Made by a program: the position numbers and the translations under genes
The notes under the pieces: generated by a model
Databases searched by the model: none
Seen by the model: the letters and a program-made list of their open reading frames with translations, nothing else
What the model was told of the DNA's origin: nothing
Assembly: GCF_001425005.1 (NCBI RefSeq)
Contig: NZ_LMDB01000005.1
Span: 1 to 64,000, forward strand
Direction of reading: 5' to 3'
Origin: Duganella sp. Root336D2
GTDB taxonomy: Bacteria; Pseudomonadota; Gammaproteobacteria; Burkholderiales; Burkholderiaceae_D
Length of the DNA: 64,000 nucleotides
In this document: one piece after another, positions 8,830 to 17,374 of the stretch
Layout of the letters: each line of letters begins with the position of its first letter
How positions within the stretch are numbered: position 1 is the first letter of the stretch

Positions 8830-9326
8830 GTGGACATCGCCAGGCGGCGGCCGTCCTGCACGGATTGGCCGCGGAAGACCGCGACCTGATCCTGGCGGAA
8901 TTGCCGGCCACGGACCAGGCGGCCCTGCAGGCCTACCTGCAGGAGTTGCGCGAGCTGGGCTTCGAGGGCGGCCCGGATGCGGTGGCGCCAGTGGCGCCGG
9001 CGGCCGGCAATCCGCGCGACGTGCTGGCGCGTGCCGGCCTGGTTCCGGTGCAGGCCCTGCTGGCCGCGGAACCTGCATCGCTGGTGGGCCAGTTGCTGGC
9101 GCTGGGCCCCTGGTCCTGGGCCGATGAATTGCTGGCGCAAATGCCGGCGGCGCGGCGCGAGGCGGTGCAAGCCGCCGCTGCGCAGCGGCCGGCGCCGGCG
9201 CTCGCGCGCTTCCTGCTGGAAGATGCCGCGCGCCGCCTGGCCGACAGCGTGCCTGCCGCGCCTGCCCCGGGCCGCCGAGGCCTGCTGAAACCATTACTGC
9301 GCCTGGTGCGGCCATGGACCCGATAA
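8826..9326 (+). CDS. Short FliG-like protein without the torque domain
   Basis: It sits in the fliG position between fliF and fliH but encodes only 166 residues; FliG is about 330. Residues 4-45 (QAAAVLHGLAAEDRDLILAE followed by LPATDQAALQAYLQEL) resemble the FliG N-terminal domain. Residues 64-115 (VQALLAAEPASLVGQLLALG then a DELLAQMPAARREAV helix) resemble the armadillo-like middle domain. It then ends in a basic tail with no C-terminal domain, the part that carries the charged torque residues contacting MotA. Family assignment rests on position and helix pattern. If it is FliG-derived, it could form a static ring under FliF but not drive rotation. Confidence 0.65.
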   Translation: MSGHRQAAAVLHGLAAEDRDLILAELPATDQAALQAYLQELRELGFEGGPDAVAPVAPAAGNPRDVLARAGLVPVQALLAAEPASLVGQLLALGPWSWADELLAQMPAARREAVQAAAAQRPAPALARFLLEDAARRLADSVPAAPAPGRRGLLKPLLRLVRPWTR

Positions 9327-10177
9327 TCCGCGCTGCCGACATTGCCAGTGTGCGGCGCCTGGCGCGGCCAGGTTCGGCCGCGCAGGCCTCGCGTGCCGCG
9401 GCCCCGGGGCCGGCTGCGGTCCCGGCGGTGGAAGCACTGAAACCGGTGCCGCCACTGGCTGCCGTGCGTCCGGCCATCCCCGGCGAGGAGGAATGGCAGG
9501 CCCTGGAGGAGCGCGCCCTGGCCTTGGGCAAGGGCGAGGAGGCGCTGCGCCGCAGCCTGGCCGACCTGGCCGTGCAGCAGGACAAGCTGGCCGGGCGCGC
9601 GGCCGAACTCGCGCAGCGCGAACAGGCGCTCGAAGCCGAACTGGACGAACGCCGTGCGGCAGCGGAAGAGCGCGGCTTGCTGGCCGGCGAGGCCAGGGCG
9701 CGCGCCGCCGTGGACGCCATGCAGGAAGAAGCGCAGGCGCATGCAGCTGCCCTGGCGGGGCAGGTGCGCAAGGTGCTCGAGAGCCTCGCCGCCAGCCGCG
9801 CTGCGCTGCTGGCGGAAGCGGACGACGTGCTGGTGGAAGTCGTGCACGCAGCGCTGTGCCGCATGCTGGGCGAGGGCGGCGCCGCACGGGCGCTGGTCGC
9901 CACGGCTGTCGCCGCAGCCTTGCGCGAGGTGCGCGATGGGGAGCCGGTGCGTGTCTACGTCCATCCCCAGGACCTGGAAATGCTGCAAGGCCTGGCCGGC
10001 GCGGAAACCGATCCGCGCGTCCAGCTGTTGCCCGACGCCGGCGTCGTGCTGGGCGGCTGCCTGGTCGAAACCGCGCGCGGCACCCTCGATGCGCGCCTGG
10101 ACCTGCAGATGCAAGCCCTGCGCGAAGCGCTGATGGCGGCGCGCGAGGCGCGCCGCACCGTCCAGGTGGCCGACTGA
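9314..10177 (+). CDS. fliH: Flagellar export ATPase regulator FliH
   Basis: FliH links the FliI ATPase to the C ring and gate. The 287-residue protein has a long alanine- and charge-rich coiled coil (residues about 55-160). The C-terminal globular part (VVHAALCRMLG, VYVHPQDLEMLQGLAG, VVLGGCLVETARGTLDARLD) matches the FliH/SctL/V-ATPase E-subunit pattern, including the GGCxxET...DAR signature. It overlaps the upstream gene by 13 bases and fliI by one. Confidence 0.88.
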   Translation: MDPIIRAADIASVRRLARPGSAAQASRAAAPGPAAVPAVEALKPVPPLAAVRPAIPGEEEWQALEERALALGKGEEALRRSLADLAVQQDKLAGRAAELAQREQALEAELDERRAAAEERGLLAGEARARAAVDAMQEEAQAHAAALAGQVRKVLESLAASRAALLAEADDVLVEVVHAALCRMLGEGGAARALVATAVAAALREVRDGEPVRVYVHPQDLEMLQGLAGAETDPRVQLLPDAGVVLGGCLVETARGTLDARLDLQMQALREALMAAREARRTVQVAD

Positions 10178-11487
10178 TGCAGCAATACCTCGACGCCGTT
10201 CGTGACGCAGCGCTGACCCGCCGCCTGGGCCGGGTGCTGGCCGTCACCGGCCAATGCATCGAGGCGGCCGGCCCGGATGCGGCGGTCGGCGAACAGTGCG
10301 AAGTGCTGTTGCCGCGCGGCGAGGGGCGGCTGCTGGCCGAGGTGGTCGGCGTGCGGCCGGGCCGCGTAATCCTGATGCCTTACGGAGACCCGCGCGGCGT
10401 CGCTGCCGGCTGCGAAATCGTGGCCAGCGGCAAGGCGCCTGGCATGCCGGTGGGCGAGGCCTTGCTGGGACGGGTGATCGACGCCTTTGGCGCGCCGATC
10501 GACGACCTCGGCCCGTTGCCGCCGCTGGCCACGCGCAGCCTGCACGCGGCGCCGCTCAACCCCCTGAGCCGGCCGCGCATCAGCCGCCTGCTCGAAACGG
10601 GCGTGCGCGCCATCGATACCATGCTGCCGCTCGGCTGCGGCCAGCGGGTCGGCATTTTCGCCGGCAGCGGCGTTGGCAAGAGCACCTTGCTGGGCATGCT
10701 GGCCTGCGGCGTGCAAAGCGACGTCAATGTGATCGCCCTGATCGGCGAGCGCGGGCGCGAGGTGCGCGACTTCGTTGAAAAGCAGCTCGGGCCGGAAGGC
10801 TTGCGCCGCAGCGTGGTGCTGGTGGCGACCTCGGACCAGCCGGCCCTGGTACGCATGCGCGCAGCCCATGCCGCCACCGCCATTGCGGAGTATTTCCGCG
10901 AGCAGGGCAAGCAGGTGCTGTTGATGATGGATTCGCTGACGCGTTTCGCCATGGCGCGGCGCGAAGTCGGCCTGGCCGCCGGCGAACCGCCGACGGCACG
11001 CGGCTACACCCCGTCGGTCTTCGCCGACATCCCGCCGCTGTGCGAGCGTTGCGGCACCAGCGCGGAGGGCGGCGCCATCACGGCGCTGTACACCGTGCTG
11101 GTGGAGGGCGACGATTTCAACGAGCCGGTGTCGGACATCGTGCGCGCCACGCTGGATGGCCACATCATGCTCTCGCGCAGCCTGGCGCACGAAGGACACT
11201 TCCCGGCCATTGACGTGCTGCAAAGCGCGTCGCGCCTGGCCACCGAGCTGGCAAGCGCGGAAGAGCTGGCCCTGATGGGCGAGACGGTGGACGTGCTGGC
11301 GACCTACGAGCGCAACCGGCAGATGGTGGAAATGGGCGCGTACAAGGCGGGCAGCAATCCCGGCATCGACCGTGCCCTGGCCGCCATGCCGGCGCTGCGC
11401 AGCGTGCTGCGTCAGCCGGTGGCGGAAGTGGCTACGCGCGCCAGCGCCCTTGGCGGCCTGCAGGCGGCACTCGGGACGCGTGCATGA
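10177..11487 (+). CDS. fliI: Flagellar export ATPase FliI
   Basis: ATPase that unfolds and delivers substrates to the export gate. The 436-residue protein has the Walker A motif FAGSGVGKSTLLGM, the GERGREVRDFVE block, Walker B LLMMDSLTRFAMARREVGLA, and the GEPPTARGYTPSVFADIPPL segment typical of FliI/SctN. ATG 10177 overlaps the fliH stop by one base. Full length for the family (about 440). Confidence 0.95.
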   Translation: MQQYLDAVRDAALTRRLGRVLAVTGQCIEAAGPDAAVGEQCEVLLPRGEGRLLAEVVGVRPGRVILMPYGDPRGVAAGCEIVASGKAPGMPVGEALLGRVIDAFGAPIDDLGPLPPLATRSLHAAPLNPLSRPRISRLLETGVRAIDTMLPLGCGQRVGIFAGSGVGKSTLLGMLACGVQSDVNVIALIGERGREVRDFVEKQLGPEGLRRSVVLVATSDQPALVRMRAAHAATAIAEYFREQGKQVLLMMDSLTRFAMARREVGLAAGEPPTARGYTPSVFADIPPLCERCGTSAEGGAITALYTVLVEGDDFNEPVSDIVRATLDGHIMLSRSLAHEGHFPAIDVLQSASRLATELASAEELALMGETVDVLATYERNRQMVEMGAYKAGSNPGIDRALAAMPALRSVLRQPVAEVATRASALGGLQAALGTRA

Positions 11488-11945
11488 AGCTGCGCGGATT
11501 CCGTTATGCGCTGGAACCGGTGCGCCTGACGCGCCAATGGGCAGTCGACGGCTTGGCGCCGGAGCTGCAAGCAGCCGCTGCGGAGCTGGCCGTGCAGCAG
11601 CGCGAGTTGGACCGGCTGCAAGCCCTGGCGCATGCCGCGCAAGCGGAGTGGAATGGGCTGAGCCAGGCCGGCCAGGCCATGCCGGCCGAACGCTTTGCGC
11701 AACTGGGCCGCTACCTGGGCGATTGCCGCTTGCGCCAGGCCGTGCAGGCACAGGCCGTCGAGCGGACGGTGCAGGCGCTGGAAGCCGTGCGGCAGCGCAT
11801 GCTGGCGGCAAGGCGCGAACTGGATGCGGTGGAAGAGCACCGCGACGAAGCGGGCCGGCAATTCCTGCGGCAGCGCCAGGACGGTGACATCAAAGCCGCC
11901 GATGAATTGTGGAATGTGTTGAAGTCAGGACGGGGGACAGCATGA
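11484..11945 (+). CDS. fliJ: FliJ-like export chaperone escort
   Basis: A 153-residue protein of almost continuous charged helix and coiled coil, overlapping fliI by four bases (ATGA). FliJ is the small coiled-coil stalk protein of the FliH-I-J export complex, about 147 residues and poorly conserved. The assignment rests on position, size and predicted coiled coil. It overlaps the next gene by four bases. Confidence 0.75.
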   Translation: MKLRGFRYALEPVRLTRQWAVDGLAPELQAAAAELAVQQRELDRLQALAHAAQAEWNGLSQAGQAMPAERFAQLGRYLGDCRLRQAVQAQAVERTVQALEAVRQRMLAARRELDAVEEHRDEAGRQFLRQRQDGDIKAADELWNVLKSGRGTA

Positions 11946-12835
11946 CAGCGATGATTGATGCAGCGGGCGGTGCGCTCACCGCCCGCAACGGCGATGTGCG
12001 CCAGATGGACGGTACGCGCCATGCGCGCTGGCTGTACGACCTGGAGCAGGCCTTGCTTGAACAGGGATTGAAGCCTTACCAAGCGTCCGACGATGAGCAG
12101 CCGGGCGCTCGTGCCGGCCAGGATGCCTTGCCGAACAAGGCGCAGCGTGCCGCATGGGAGCAAGCCGGCCAGGTGGTGCCCGGCGCGGCGCCTGTTGCGG
12201 CCCAGGCCCAGGCCCAGGCCCAGGCAGCGGCGCAGCAGCAAGCGGAACCGCAAGCGGCGGCCCAGCCGGCCGCTGCGGCACAGTCTTCGGCTGCGGGCAC
12301 GCCGGCCTTCGCGCTGGCCCAGCCTGCCCGCACGACGGCGCCGGCGCTGGCCGCGCTGCCGGTGCAGGCTTTGGCAGCGCCGGACCGGCAGCACGAGGCG
12401 CAGCCGGCGCAGGCCGGGGTTGATGCCATCGATGCTCCCGCGGCCTTGCGTGGCGCAGCTCCGCTGCAGCGCGCGGCCGTGAACTTGCTGGCAGCGCGCA
12501 ATGGCGCGCCGGCGGGCGAAAGCGAACTGCAGGAACCGACTCCGTCCAGCCAGCAGGCGCAAGCGCCGGGCGAGCCGTTCGAGAAAAAACTGCTGCACCT
12601 GTTTTATGGACGCGACGGCGTGCACGCCTTCGTGCGCGACGCCGAATTGCAGGCGGAACAGATGCGCAGCCTGGCCCAGAACCTGGCCAGTGAACTGGGC
12701 GGCGAGGGCAGGCGCCTGGCTTCACTGACGGTAAACGGACGCAAGGTGGATGCCGCGCGCGGCACGGCAAGCGAAGCAGATGACACGGCGCAGTACCAGG
12801 CGCCACAACAGGACAGCACAAGGAGCATCAATTAA
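11942..12835 (+). CDS. fliK: FliK-like hook-length control protein
   Basis: A 297-residue protein with a long low-complexity Ala/Gln/Pro-rich middle (residues about 80-200), as in the ruler region of FliK. The C-terminal globular part is FEKKLLHLFYGRDGVHAFVR then DAELQAEQMRSLAQNLASEL. FliK measures hook length and switches export specificity through its C-terminal domain; the C-terminus here is only a weak match. Position between fliJ and flgD supports it. I chose ATG 11942, which overlaps fliJ by four bases. A hook ruler is present although no filament gene is encoded nearby. Confidence 0.65.
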   Translation: MTAMIDAAGGALTARNGDVRQMDGTRHARWLYDLEQALLEQGLKPYQASDDEQPGARAGQDALPNKAQRAAWEQAGQVVPGAAPVAAQAQAQAQAAAQQQAEPQAAAQPAAAAQSSAAGTPAFALAQPARTTAPALAALPVQALAAPDRQHEAQPAQAGVDAIDAPAALRGAAPLQRAAVNLLAARNGAPAGESELQEPTPSSQQAQAPGEPFEKKLLHLFYGRDGVHAFVRDAELQAEQMRSLAQNLASELGGEGRRLASLTVNGRKVDAARGTASEADDTAQYQAPQQDSTRSIN

Positions 12836-13239
12836 TGGCTATTTCTTCTACTGCGGCAGTGGGCGCGGGTCCCGCATCGCAATCGAGCAATATCGGCATC
12901 GAGGATTTCCTGAAAATCCTGACGTCCCAGCTGAATAACCAGGATCCGCTGAAGCCGCTGGAAAACCAGGAATTCGTGGCGCAGATCGCGCAATTTGCGA
13001 ACCTGGAGCAAAGCCGCCAGCTGAACGTGAAGCTGGACAGCATGCTGAACTACCAGTCCGCCATGCAGTCGGTGGGCATGCTGGGCCGCACGGTGGACGT
13101 GGAGCAGGGCAGCGGCCTGGTCACCGGCAAGGTGACGGCGCTGGACGTATCCTCCGGCACGCCGCTGATGACAGTGACCACCACCAGCGGTTCCTTCCTG
13201 GAAAAAATCAGCCTGTCCCAGGTCGTCAATATTCGCTAA
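12835..13239 (+). CDS. flgD: Hook cap protein FlgD, short form
   Basis: Scaffold that caps the growing hook. The 134-residue protein has the FlgD core: FLKILTSQLNNQDPLKPLEN then QEFVAQIAQFANLEQSRQLN, and GMLGRTVDVEQGSGLVTGKV. Many FlgD proteins are about 220 residues with C-terminal FlgD-Ig and Tudor-like domains. Here the protein stops after one small beta segment ending VVNIR, so most of the C-terminal half is absent. It overlaps the fliK stop by one base and is followed by flgE. Confidence 0.9.
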   Translation: MAISSTAAVGAGPASQSSNIGIEDFLKILTSQLNNQDPLKPLENQEFVAQIAQFANLEQSRQLNVKLDSMLNYQSAMQSVGMLGRTVDVEQGSGLVTGKVTALDVSSGTPLMTVTTTSGSFLEKISLSQVVNIR

Positions 13240-13254
13240 AACAAGGGAGATTCC

Positions 13255-14427
13255 ATGTTTGATACGCTGTTAATCGGCACGTCCGGCCTGCTGAGCCATG
13301 CGAAGGGCCTGAAAGTCGTCGGCAACAACCTGGCCAACGTCAACACGGCAGGCTTCAAGAGTTCGCAGCTGCAGTTTGCCGAGCTGTTCGAGCAGGGCGG
13401 CGGCCAGCCGGCGGCCGGGCAGGGCGATGCGCAAGGGCAGGGCGTGGTGGCGCAGGCGACGCGCGTCATGTTCCGTACCGGTACCGACCAGAGCACCGGC
13501 AATGCGCTCGACCTGGCCATCGGCGGCAACGGTTTCTTCATCGTCAAGCGCGACGACCAGCTGCTGTACTCGCGCGCTGGGCAGTTCCAGTTCAATGCCG
13601 ACAACATCCTGGTGAACGCGCATGGCGACAAGGTGCAGACAATGGACAGCAGCGGCCACTTGTCCGACGTCACGCTGGCCGACCTCGAGCACAGCTTGCC
13701 GAAAGCCACCGCCGTCGCGAAAATCGGCGGCATCCTGACCAACGTCGTGACCAGCCCGCCGGTGACCGCGGCGCTGAATGGCGTCAGCCTGATCGCGCCG
13801 TCCGGTTCCAACGTCACGGTCAACCTGAGCTTCAGCAACGCTGGCGGCGGCAACTATACCGTCAAGGTCACCAATAGCGGCGGCACCGAGGTGGGCAGCG
13901 GCACCATCAAATTCGCCAACGGTTTTGCCGTGCCGGGTTCCAGCACCCTGAGCTTCAATTACACCGACGGCACGAACCCCGAGTTCGCGGTGCAACTGGA
14001 TTTCAACGCGGTACAGAACAACGGGCAGTCGACCCAGCTCGCCATGACCACGCAGGACGGCTTTGGCAGTGGCGTGCGGACCGACCAGACCATTGGCGCC
14101 GACGGCACCGTGACGGTGCGCTATTCGAATGGCCAGACCGCCAAGGGCCCGCGTATCGCCCTGGCGGACTTCCAGTCCGAAACGGACCTGAACCAGGTCG
14201 CCGGCGGCTTCGAAATGCGCGAAGGCGCGGCGCTGCACCTTGGCTATGCGGGCGACGGCTCGTTCGGCAAGCTGCAGTCGGGCCATCTGGAAGGCTCGAA
14301 CGTCGACCTGGCCGAAGAATTCGGCAACCTGATCCTGATGCAGCGCGGCTACCAGGCGTCGTCCCATGTGATCAGCACAGCCAATGACATGATCCAGCAA
14401 TTGTTTGATATGAAGGGCCACCGTTGA
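13255..14427 (+). CDS. flgE: Flagellar hook protein FlgE
   Basis: Subunit of the curved hook. The 390-residue protein has the N-terminal signature GLKVVGNNLANVNTAGFKSS, the FlgE central motif GNGFFIVKRDDQLLYSRAGQ, repeated beta-rich Gly/Ser/Thr domains, and the C-terminal helix (GHLEGSNVDLAEEFGNLILM then QRGYQASSHVISTANDMIQQ). A ribosome site (AGGGAG) precedes ATG 13255. It is the outermost axial protein encoded in the locus: no FlgK, FlgL, FliC or FliD follows. Confidence 0.95.
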   Translation: MFDTLLIGTSGLLSHAKGLKVVGNNLANVNTAGFKSSQLQFAELFEQGGGQPAAGQGDAQGQGVVAQATRVMFRTGTDQSTGNALDLAIGGNGFFIVKRDDQLLYSRAGQFQFNADNILVNAHGDKVQTMDSSGHLSDVTLADLEHSLPKATAVAKIGGILTNVVTSPPVTAALNGVSLIAPSGSNVTVNLSFSNAGGGNYTVKVTNSGGTEVGSGTIKFANGFAVPGSSTLSFNYTDGTNPEFAVQLDFNAVQNNGQSTQLAMTTQDGFGSGVRTDQTIGADGTVTVRYSNGQTAKGPRIALADFQSETDLNQVAGGFEMREGAALHLGYAGDGSFGKLQSGHLEGSNVDLAEEFGNLILMQRGYQASSHVISTANDMIQQLFDMKGHR

Positions 14428-15206
14428 TGGAAGTCAGTCCATACGCGCTGCTGGGCGCCAGCCGCCTCAGCGCGGTGCGCGACACGCTGGAGCGCGCCCT
14501 GTCCGCCTGGGCGGCCGACTGGGGTATGCGCGAACCGGAAGTTGCCGTCGAACGGGCCTGGGAAGCGGCGCCGCACAGCGCGCCGTGGCAGTACGCCCGT
14601 GCCGGCACGGACGGGCGCGGCTTGTGGCTGGCCTGGCCGGCGGAGCTGGCAGGACAACTGCAGCGCCAGCTGTTTGCGCCAGACCGGCGCCATGCCCCGC
14701 AGCAGGGCCAGCCAGCCATGGCGCTGGCGGCGGCGGATGCGGCGCTGGCCGCGCTGGCCGACGGCATTACACGCGAAGCGCTGGGACAAACCGTGGCGCT
14801 TGAAGCGGAGGCGCCGCACGGCTTGCGCGACCACGCGTCGGGCGCCCTGGCGTTCGAGCTGAGGATCGGCAAGCTGGCCTGCCATGGCCTGCTGAACCAT
14901 GAAGCGGTGCTGCAGCTGGCGCCGCGGCGCGCCGCCGCCACTGCGCTGCCGGCGGTCAGCCTGGTCGCGCTGCTGGCGCAGCAGCCCGTTGCGTTGCAGG
15001 TGGCAGTGGGCCAGGCGCAAGTGACACTGGGCAGCCTGTTGGCGCTGGAGGCGGGCGACGTCATCCGGCTGGACAGCCTTGCCGAAGATGCGCTGGCGGT
15101 GCGCGACGATAAGGGCCGCCTGCTGTTTGGCGGCCATCTCGGCGTTGCCGGAAACAAGTTGGCGCTGGAAGTGGTGCCTGGAACAAAGAACGGAGTAAAA
15201 GCATGA
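14427..15206 (+). CDS. fliM: FliM-like C-ring protein, reduced
   Basis: A 259-residue protein in the fliM position. The C-terminal quarter (VSLVALLAQQPVALQVAVGQ then AQVTLGSLLALEAGDVIRLD) is a SpoA/surface-presentation domain as in FliM, FliN and SctQ. FliM is usually about 330 residues, with an N-terminal CheY-binding peptide (LSQxEIDALL) and a middle domain whose GGXG motif contacts FliG. I see neither: the N-terminus is MEVSPYALLGASRLSAVRDT and the middle is divergent. It is closer in plan to a non-rotating SctQ. The start overlaps the flgE stop. Confidence 0.75.
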   Translation: MEVSPYALLGASRLSAVRDTLERALSAWAADWGMREPEVAVERAWEAAPHSAPWQYARAGTDGRGLWLAWPAELAGQLQRQLFAPDRRHAPQQGQPAMALAAADAALAALADGITREALGQTVALEAEAPHGLRDHASGALAFELRIGKLACHGLLNHEAVLQLAPRRAAATALPAVSLVALLAQQPVALQVAVGQAQVTLGSLLALEAGDVIRLDSLAEDALAVRDDKGRLLFGGHLGVAGNKLALEVVPGTKNGVKA

Positions 15207-15547
15207 GCAGTACGAGCAAGGGCGGCGCGGCCGCCCAGACGCAGTTGGTGGAACTGGTGCACATCGAGCCGCAGCCGGAGAAGGGGCCAGCCCTGCTGGG
15301 CGGCAAGCTGGGCTTGCTGGACAGCGTGCCGGTGACCCTGAGCGTGGTGGTGGGCGAGGCGCGCACGACGGTGGGAGAACTGATGGCCCTGCGAGAACTG
15401 TCGGTGCTCAAGATCGACAAGGAAGCCGATTGCCCGGTCGACGTCATCGTCAACGGCAATGTGGTGGCGCGCGGCCACCTGGTGGTGGTGGACGACAATT
15501 TCGGCGTGCGCATCAGCGAAGTCGCCCAGGCAAGCGCGCAGGCATGA
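15203..15547 (+). CDS. fliN: Flagellar C-ring protein FliN
   Basis: The 114-residue protein is mostly one SpoA domain: LGLLDSVPVTLSVVVGEART, TVGELMALRELSVLKIDKEA, VDVIVNGNVVARGHLVVVDD and FGVRISEV. The NGxxxARGxLVVxDDxFGVRI signature is typical of FliN. FliN with FliM forms the bottom of the C ring and docks FliH for export. It is coupled by four-base overlaps to fliM upstream and fliO downstream. Confidence 0.93.
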   Translation: MSSTSKGGAAAQTQLVELVHIEPQPEKGPALLGGKLGLLDSVPVTLSVVVGEARTTVGELMALRELSVLKIDKEADCPVDVIVNGNVVARGHLVVVDDNFGVRISEVAQASAQA

Positions 15548-15867
15548 ACAGCCAGGCAAGTTCGACAGCGGCCATCCCGTTCAAGCGCGAGAGCGACGTA
15601 CCGGTCGGCAGTGCCGTCGGCGGCGGCGTCGGCGTGCTGCTGATCGCCCTGGCTGCGATTGTCGTGGTGCAGGTGCTGCGCAAGAAGCTCAAGCTGGCGC
15701 CGCCCGGCGCCGGTGCGCGCCACCTGCGCGTGCTGGAAACCCAGCGCCTCGGCCCGCGCAGCACGCTGGCGGTCGTCGAGTTCGCCGGCCGCCGCTACCT
15801 GCTGGCGCAGGGGGAGCATGGCGTCAGCTGCGTCGACAGCGTGCCTGCGGAAAAGGATGCACAATGA
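15544..15867 (+). CDS. fliO: Flagellar biosynthesis protein FliO
   Basis: A 107-residue membrane protein with one transmembrane helix at about residues 23-45 (GVGVLLIALAAIVVVQVLRK). A cytoplasmic domain follows (LRVLETQRLGPRSTLAVVEF then AGRRYLLAQGEHGVSCV), the FliO/MopB pattern. FliO assists FliP assembly. ATG 15544 overlaps fliN by four bases and is the natural start, because longer in-frame sequence belongs to fliN. Confidence 0.88.
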   Translation: MNSQASSTAAIPFKRESDVPVGSAVGGGVGVLLIALAAIVVVQVLRKKLKLAPPGAGARHLRVLETQRLGPRSTLAVVEFAGRRYLLAQGEHGVSCVDSVPAEKDAQ

Positions 15868-16607
15868 AGCGGCCCCACTTTTTGCTGCTGGCCCTGGCTT
15901 GCCTGGCGCTGCCGGCCGTTGCCGCCGAGCCTTCGCTGGCCTTGCCGGGCGTACAGGTGCAGCTGGGCAAGGGCGGCACGGACGCTGCGGCGGCCGTCCG
16001 CATCTTGCTGGGCTTGACCGTCCTCAGCCTGGCGCCGGCGATCCTGATGTCGATGACGTCCTTCATCCGCATTGCCGTCGTGCTGTCGATGCTGCGCACG
16101 GCGCTGGGCATGCAGGACACGCCGCCCAACACTGTACTGATCAGCCTGGCGCTGTTCCTGACCTACTTCACCATGGCGCCGACCCTGAAGCAGGTCAACG
16201 AGCAGGCGCTGCAGCCGTACATGGCGGGCAAGCTGTCGACCGAAAGCGCGTTCGACAAGGGCAGTGCGCCATTGCGCGACTTCATGGTGCGGCAAACCCG
16301 CGAACAGGACCTGGCCCTGATGGTGGAGCTGGCCAAGGCGGCGCCGCCGCAGGACGTCAGCGACATCAGCATGTCCCAGCTGGTGCCGGCCTTCATGCTG
16401 TCCGAGCTGCGCGCCGCCTTCCAGATCGGCTTCGTGGTATTCCTGCCCTTCCTGCTGGTGGACCTGATCGTTTCAAGTGCCCTGATGGCGCTCGGCATGA
16501 TGATGGTGCCGCCGGCGTCGATCGCCCTGCCGCTGAAGATCCTGCTGTTCGTGCTGATGGACGGCTGGAATCTCGTGGTGCGCTCGCTGCTCGGTACTTT
16601 CGCCTAG
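15864..16607 (+). CDS. fliP: Flagellar export gate protein FliP
   Basis: Core subunit of the inner-membrane export gate. The 247-residue protein has a cleavable signal peptide (MKRPHFLLLALACLALPAVA). FliP motifs follow: SMTSFIRIAVVLSMLRTALG, LALFLTYFTMAPTLKQVNEQ and FQIGFVVFLPFLLVDLIVSS, ending with a PLKILLFVLMDGWNLVVRSL helix. ATG 15864 overlaps fliO by four bases. Length and motifs are complete. Confidence 0.95.
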   Translation: MKRPHFLLLALACLALPAVAAEPSLALPGVQVQLGKGGTDAAAAVRILLGLTVLSLAPAILMSMTSFIRIAVVLSMLRTALGMQDTPPNTVLISLALFLTYFTMAPTLKQVNEQALQPYMAGKLSTESAFDKGSAPLRDFMVRQTREQDLALMVELAKAAPPQDVSDISMSQLVPAFMLSELRAAFQIGFVVFLPFLLVDLIVSSALMALGMMMVPPASIALPLKILLFVLMDGWNLVVRSLLGTFA

Positions 16608-16615
16608 AACCGATC

Positions 16616-17362
16616 ATGGCTGCCGCCTTGCTTGCCTGTGAACCGGATGCCGGCGCCGCCCTGTGGCAGCGCTTCTGGGGCAGCCGCGACCCGGCGCTGC
16701 GGCAGCAACTGGTCGAGCGCTATCTTGAGTACGCACGCATCATGGCAGCCCGCCTGTTCAGCATGCGCGCCCATGCCGGCCTGGAGTTCGGCGATTTCCT
16801 GCAGTTCGCGCGCGAAGGCCTGCTGCAGGCGGTTGACCGTTTTGAGGCAGGGCATGGCGCCAAGTTCGAGACATTTGCCGCTGCGCGCATCAACGGCGCT
16901 ATACTCGACGGCATAAGGTCGTACAGCGACGCGCAGGAGCAGGCGGCGGCCCGCAAGCGCATCCTGGCGGCGCGTTCGGCTGACCTGGCGCCAGCCGGCG
17001 CAGCGCCGGCCGACCCGGACGCGCTCTTCGGCCAACTGGCCGAAATGGCGGTGGGCCTGGCGGTGGGATTCGTGCTCGACGATTCGGGCATGTATCTTGC
17101 CGACGAGCCAGGCTACCCCGACAATGCCTACGCCGGCATTGAAATGCGCCAGCTCAGGCAGCGCATCCATGCCTTGCTGCACCAGCTGACGGAACGCCAG
17201 CGGCAGGTGCTGCATTACCACTACCTCCAGCAGCTGCCGTTCGAAGAGATCGCCAATATGCTGGGCTTGAGCAGGGGGCGCATTTCCCAGCTGCACAAGG
17301 AAGCTTTGGACGCCCTGCGCAAGCGCATGCTGCAGGACGACCCCGTTAACCTGATATTTTGA
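16616..17362 (+). CDS. fliA: Flagellar sigma factor FliA (sigma-28 type)
   Basis: A 248-residue sigma-70-family protein. Region 2 includes YLEYARIMAARLF, FGDFLQFAREGLLQAVDRFE and FETFAAARINGAILDGIRSY. Region 4 is LTERQRQVLHYHYLQQLPFE then EIANMLGLSRGRISQLHKEA. In flagellar systems FliA transcribes late genes (flagellin, motor, chemotaxis) and is held off by FlgM. None of those late genes, nor flgM, is in this window, so its targets here are unclear. I chose ATG 16616, eight bases after fliP, as the start of region 1.2-like sequence. Confidence 0.9.
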   Translation: MAAALLACEPDAGAALWQRFWGSRDPALRQQLVERYLEYARIMAARLFSMRAHAGLEFGDFLQFAREGLLQAVDRFEAGHGAKFETFAAARINGAILDGIRSYSDAQEQAAARKRILAARSADLAPAGAAPADPDALFGQLAEMAVGLAVGFVLDDSGMYLADEPGYPDNAYAGIEMRQLRQRIHALLHQLTERQRQVLHYHYLQQLPFEEIANMLGLSRGRISQLHKEALDALRKRMLQDDPVNLIF

Positions 17363-17374
17363 TTGGACGCATAG

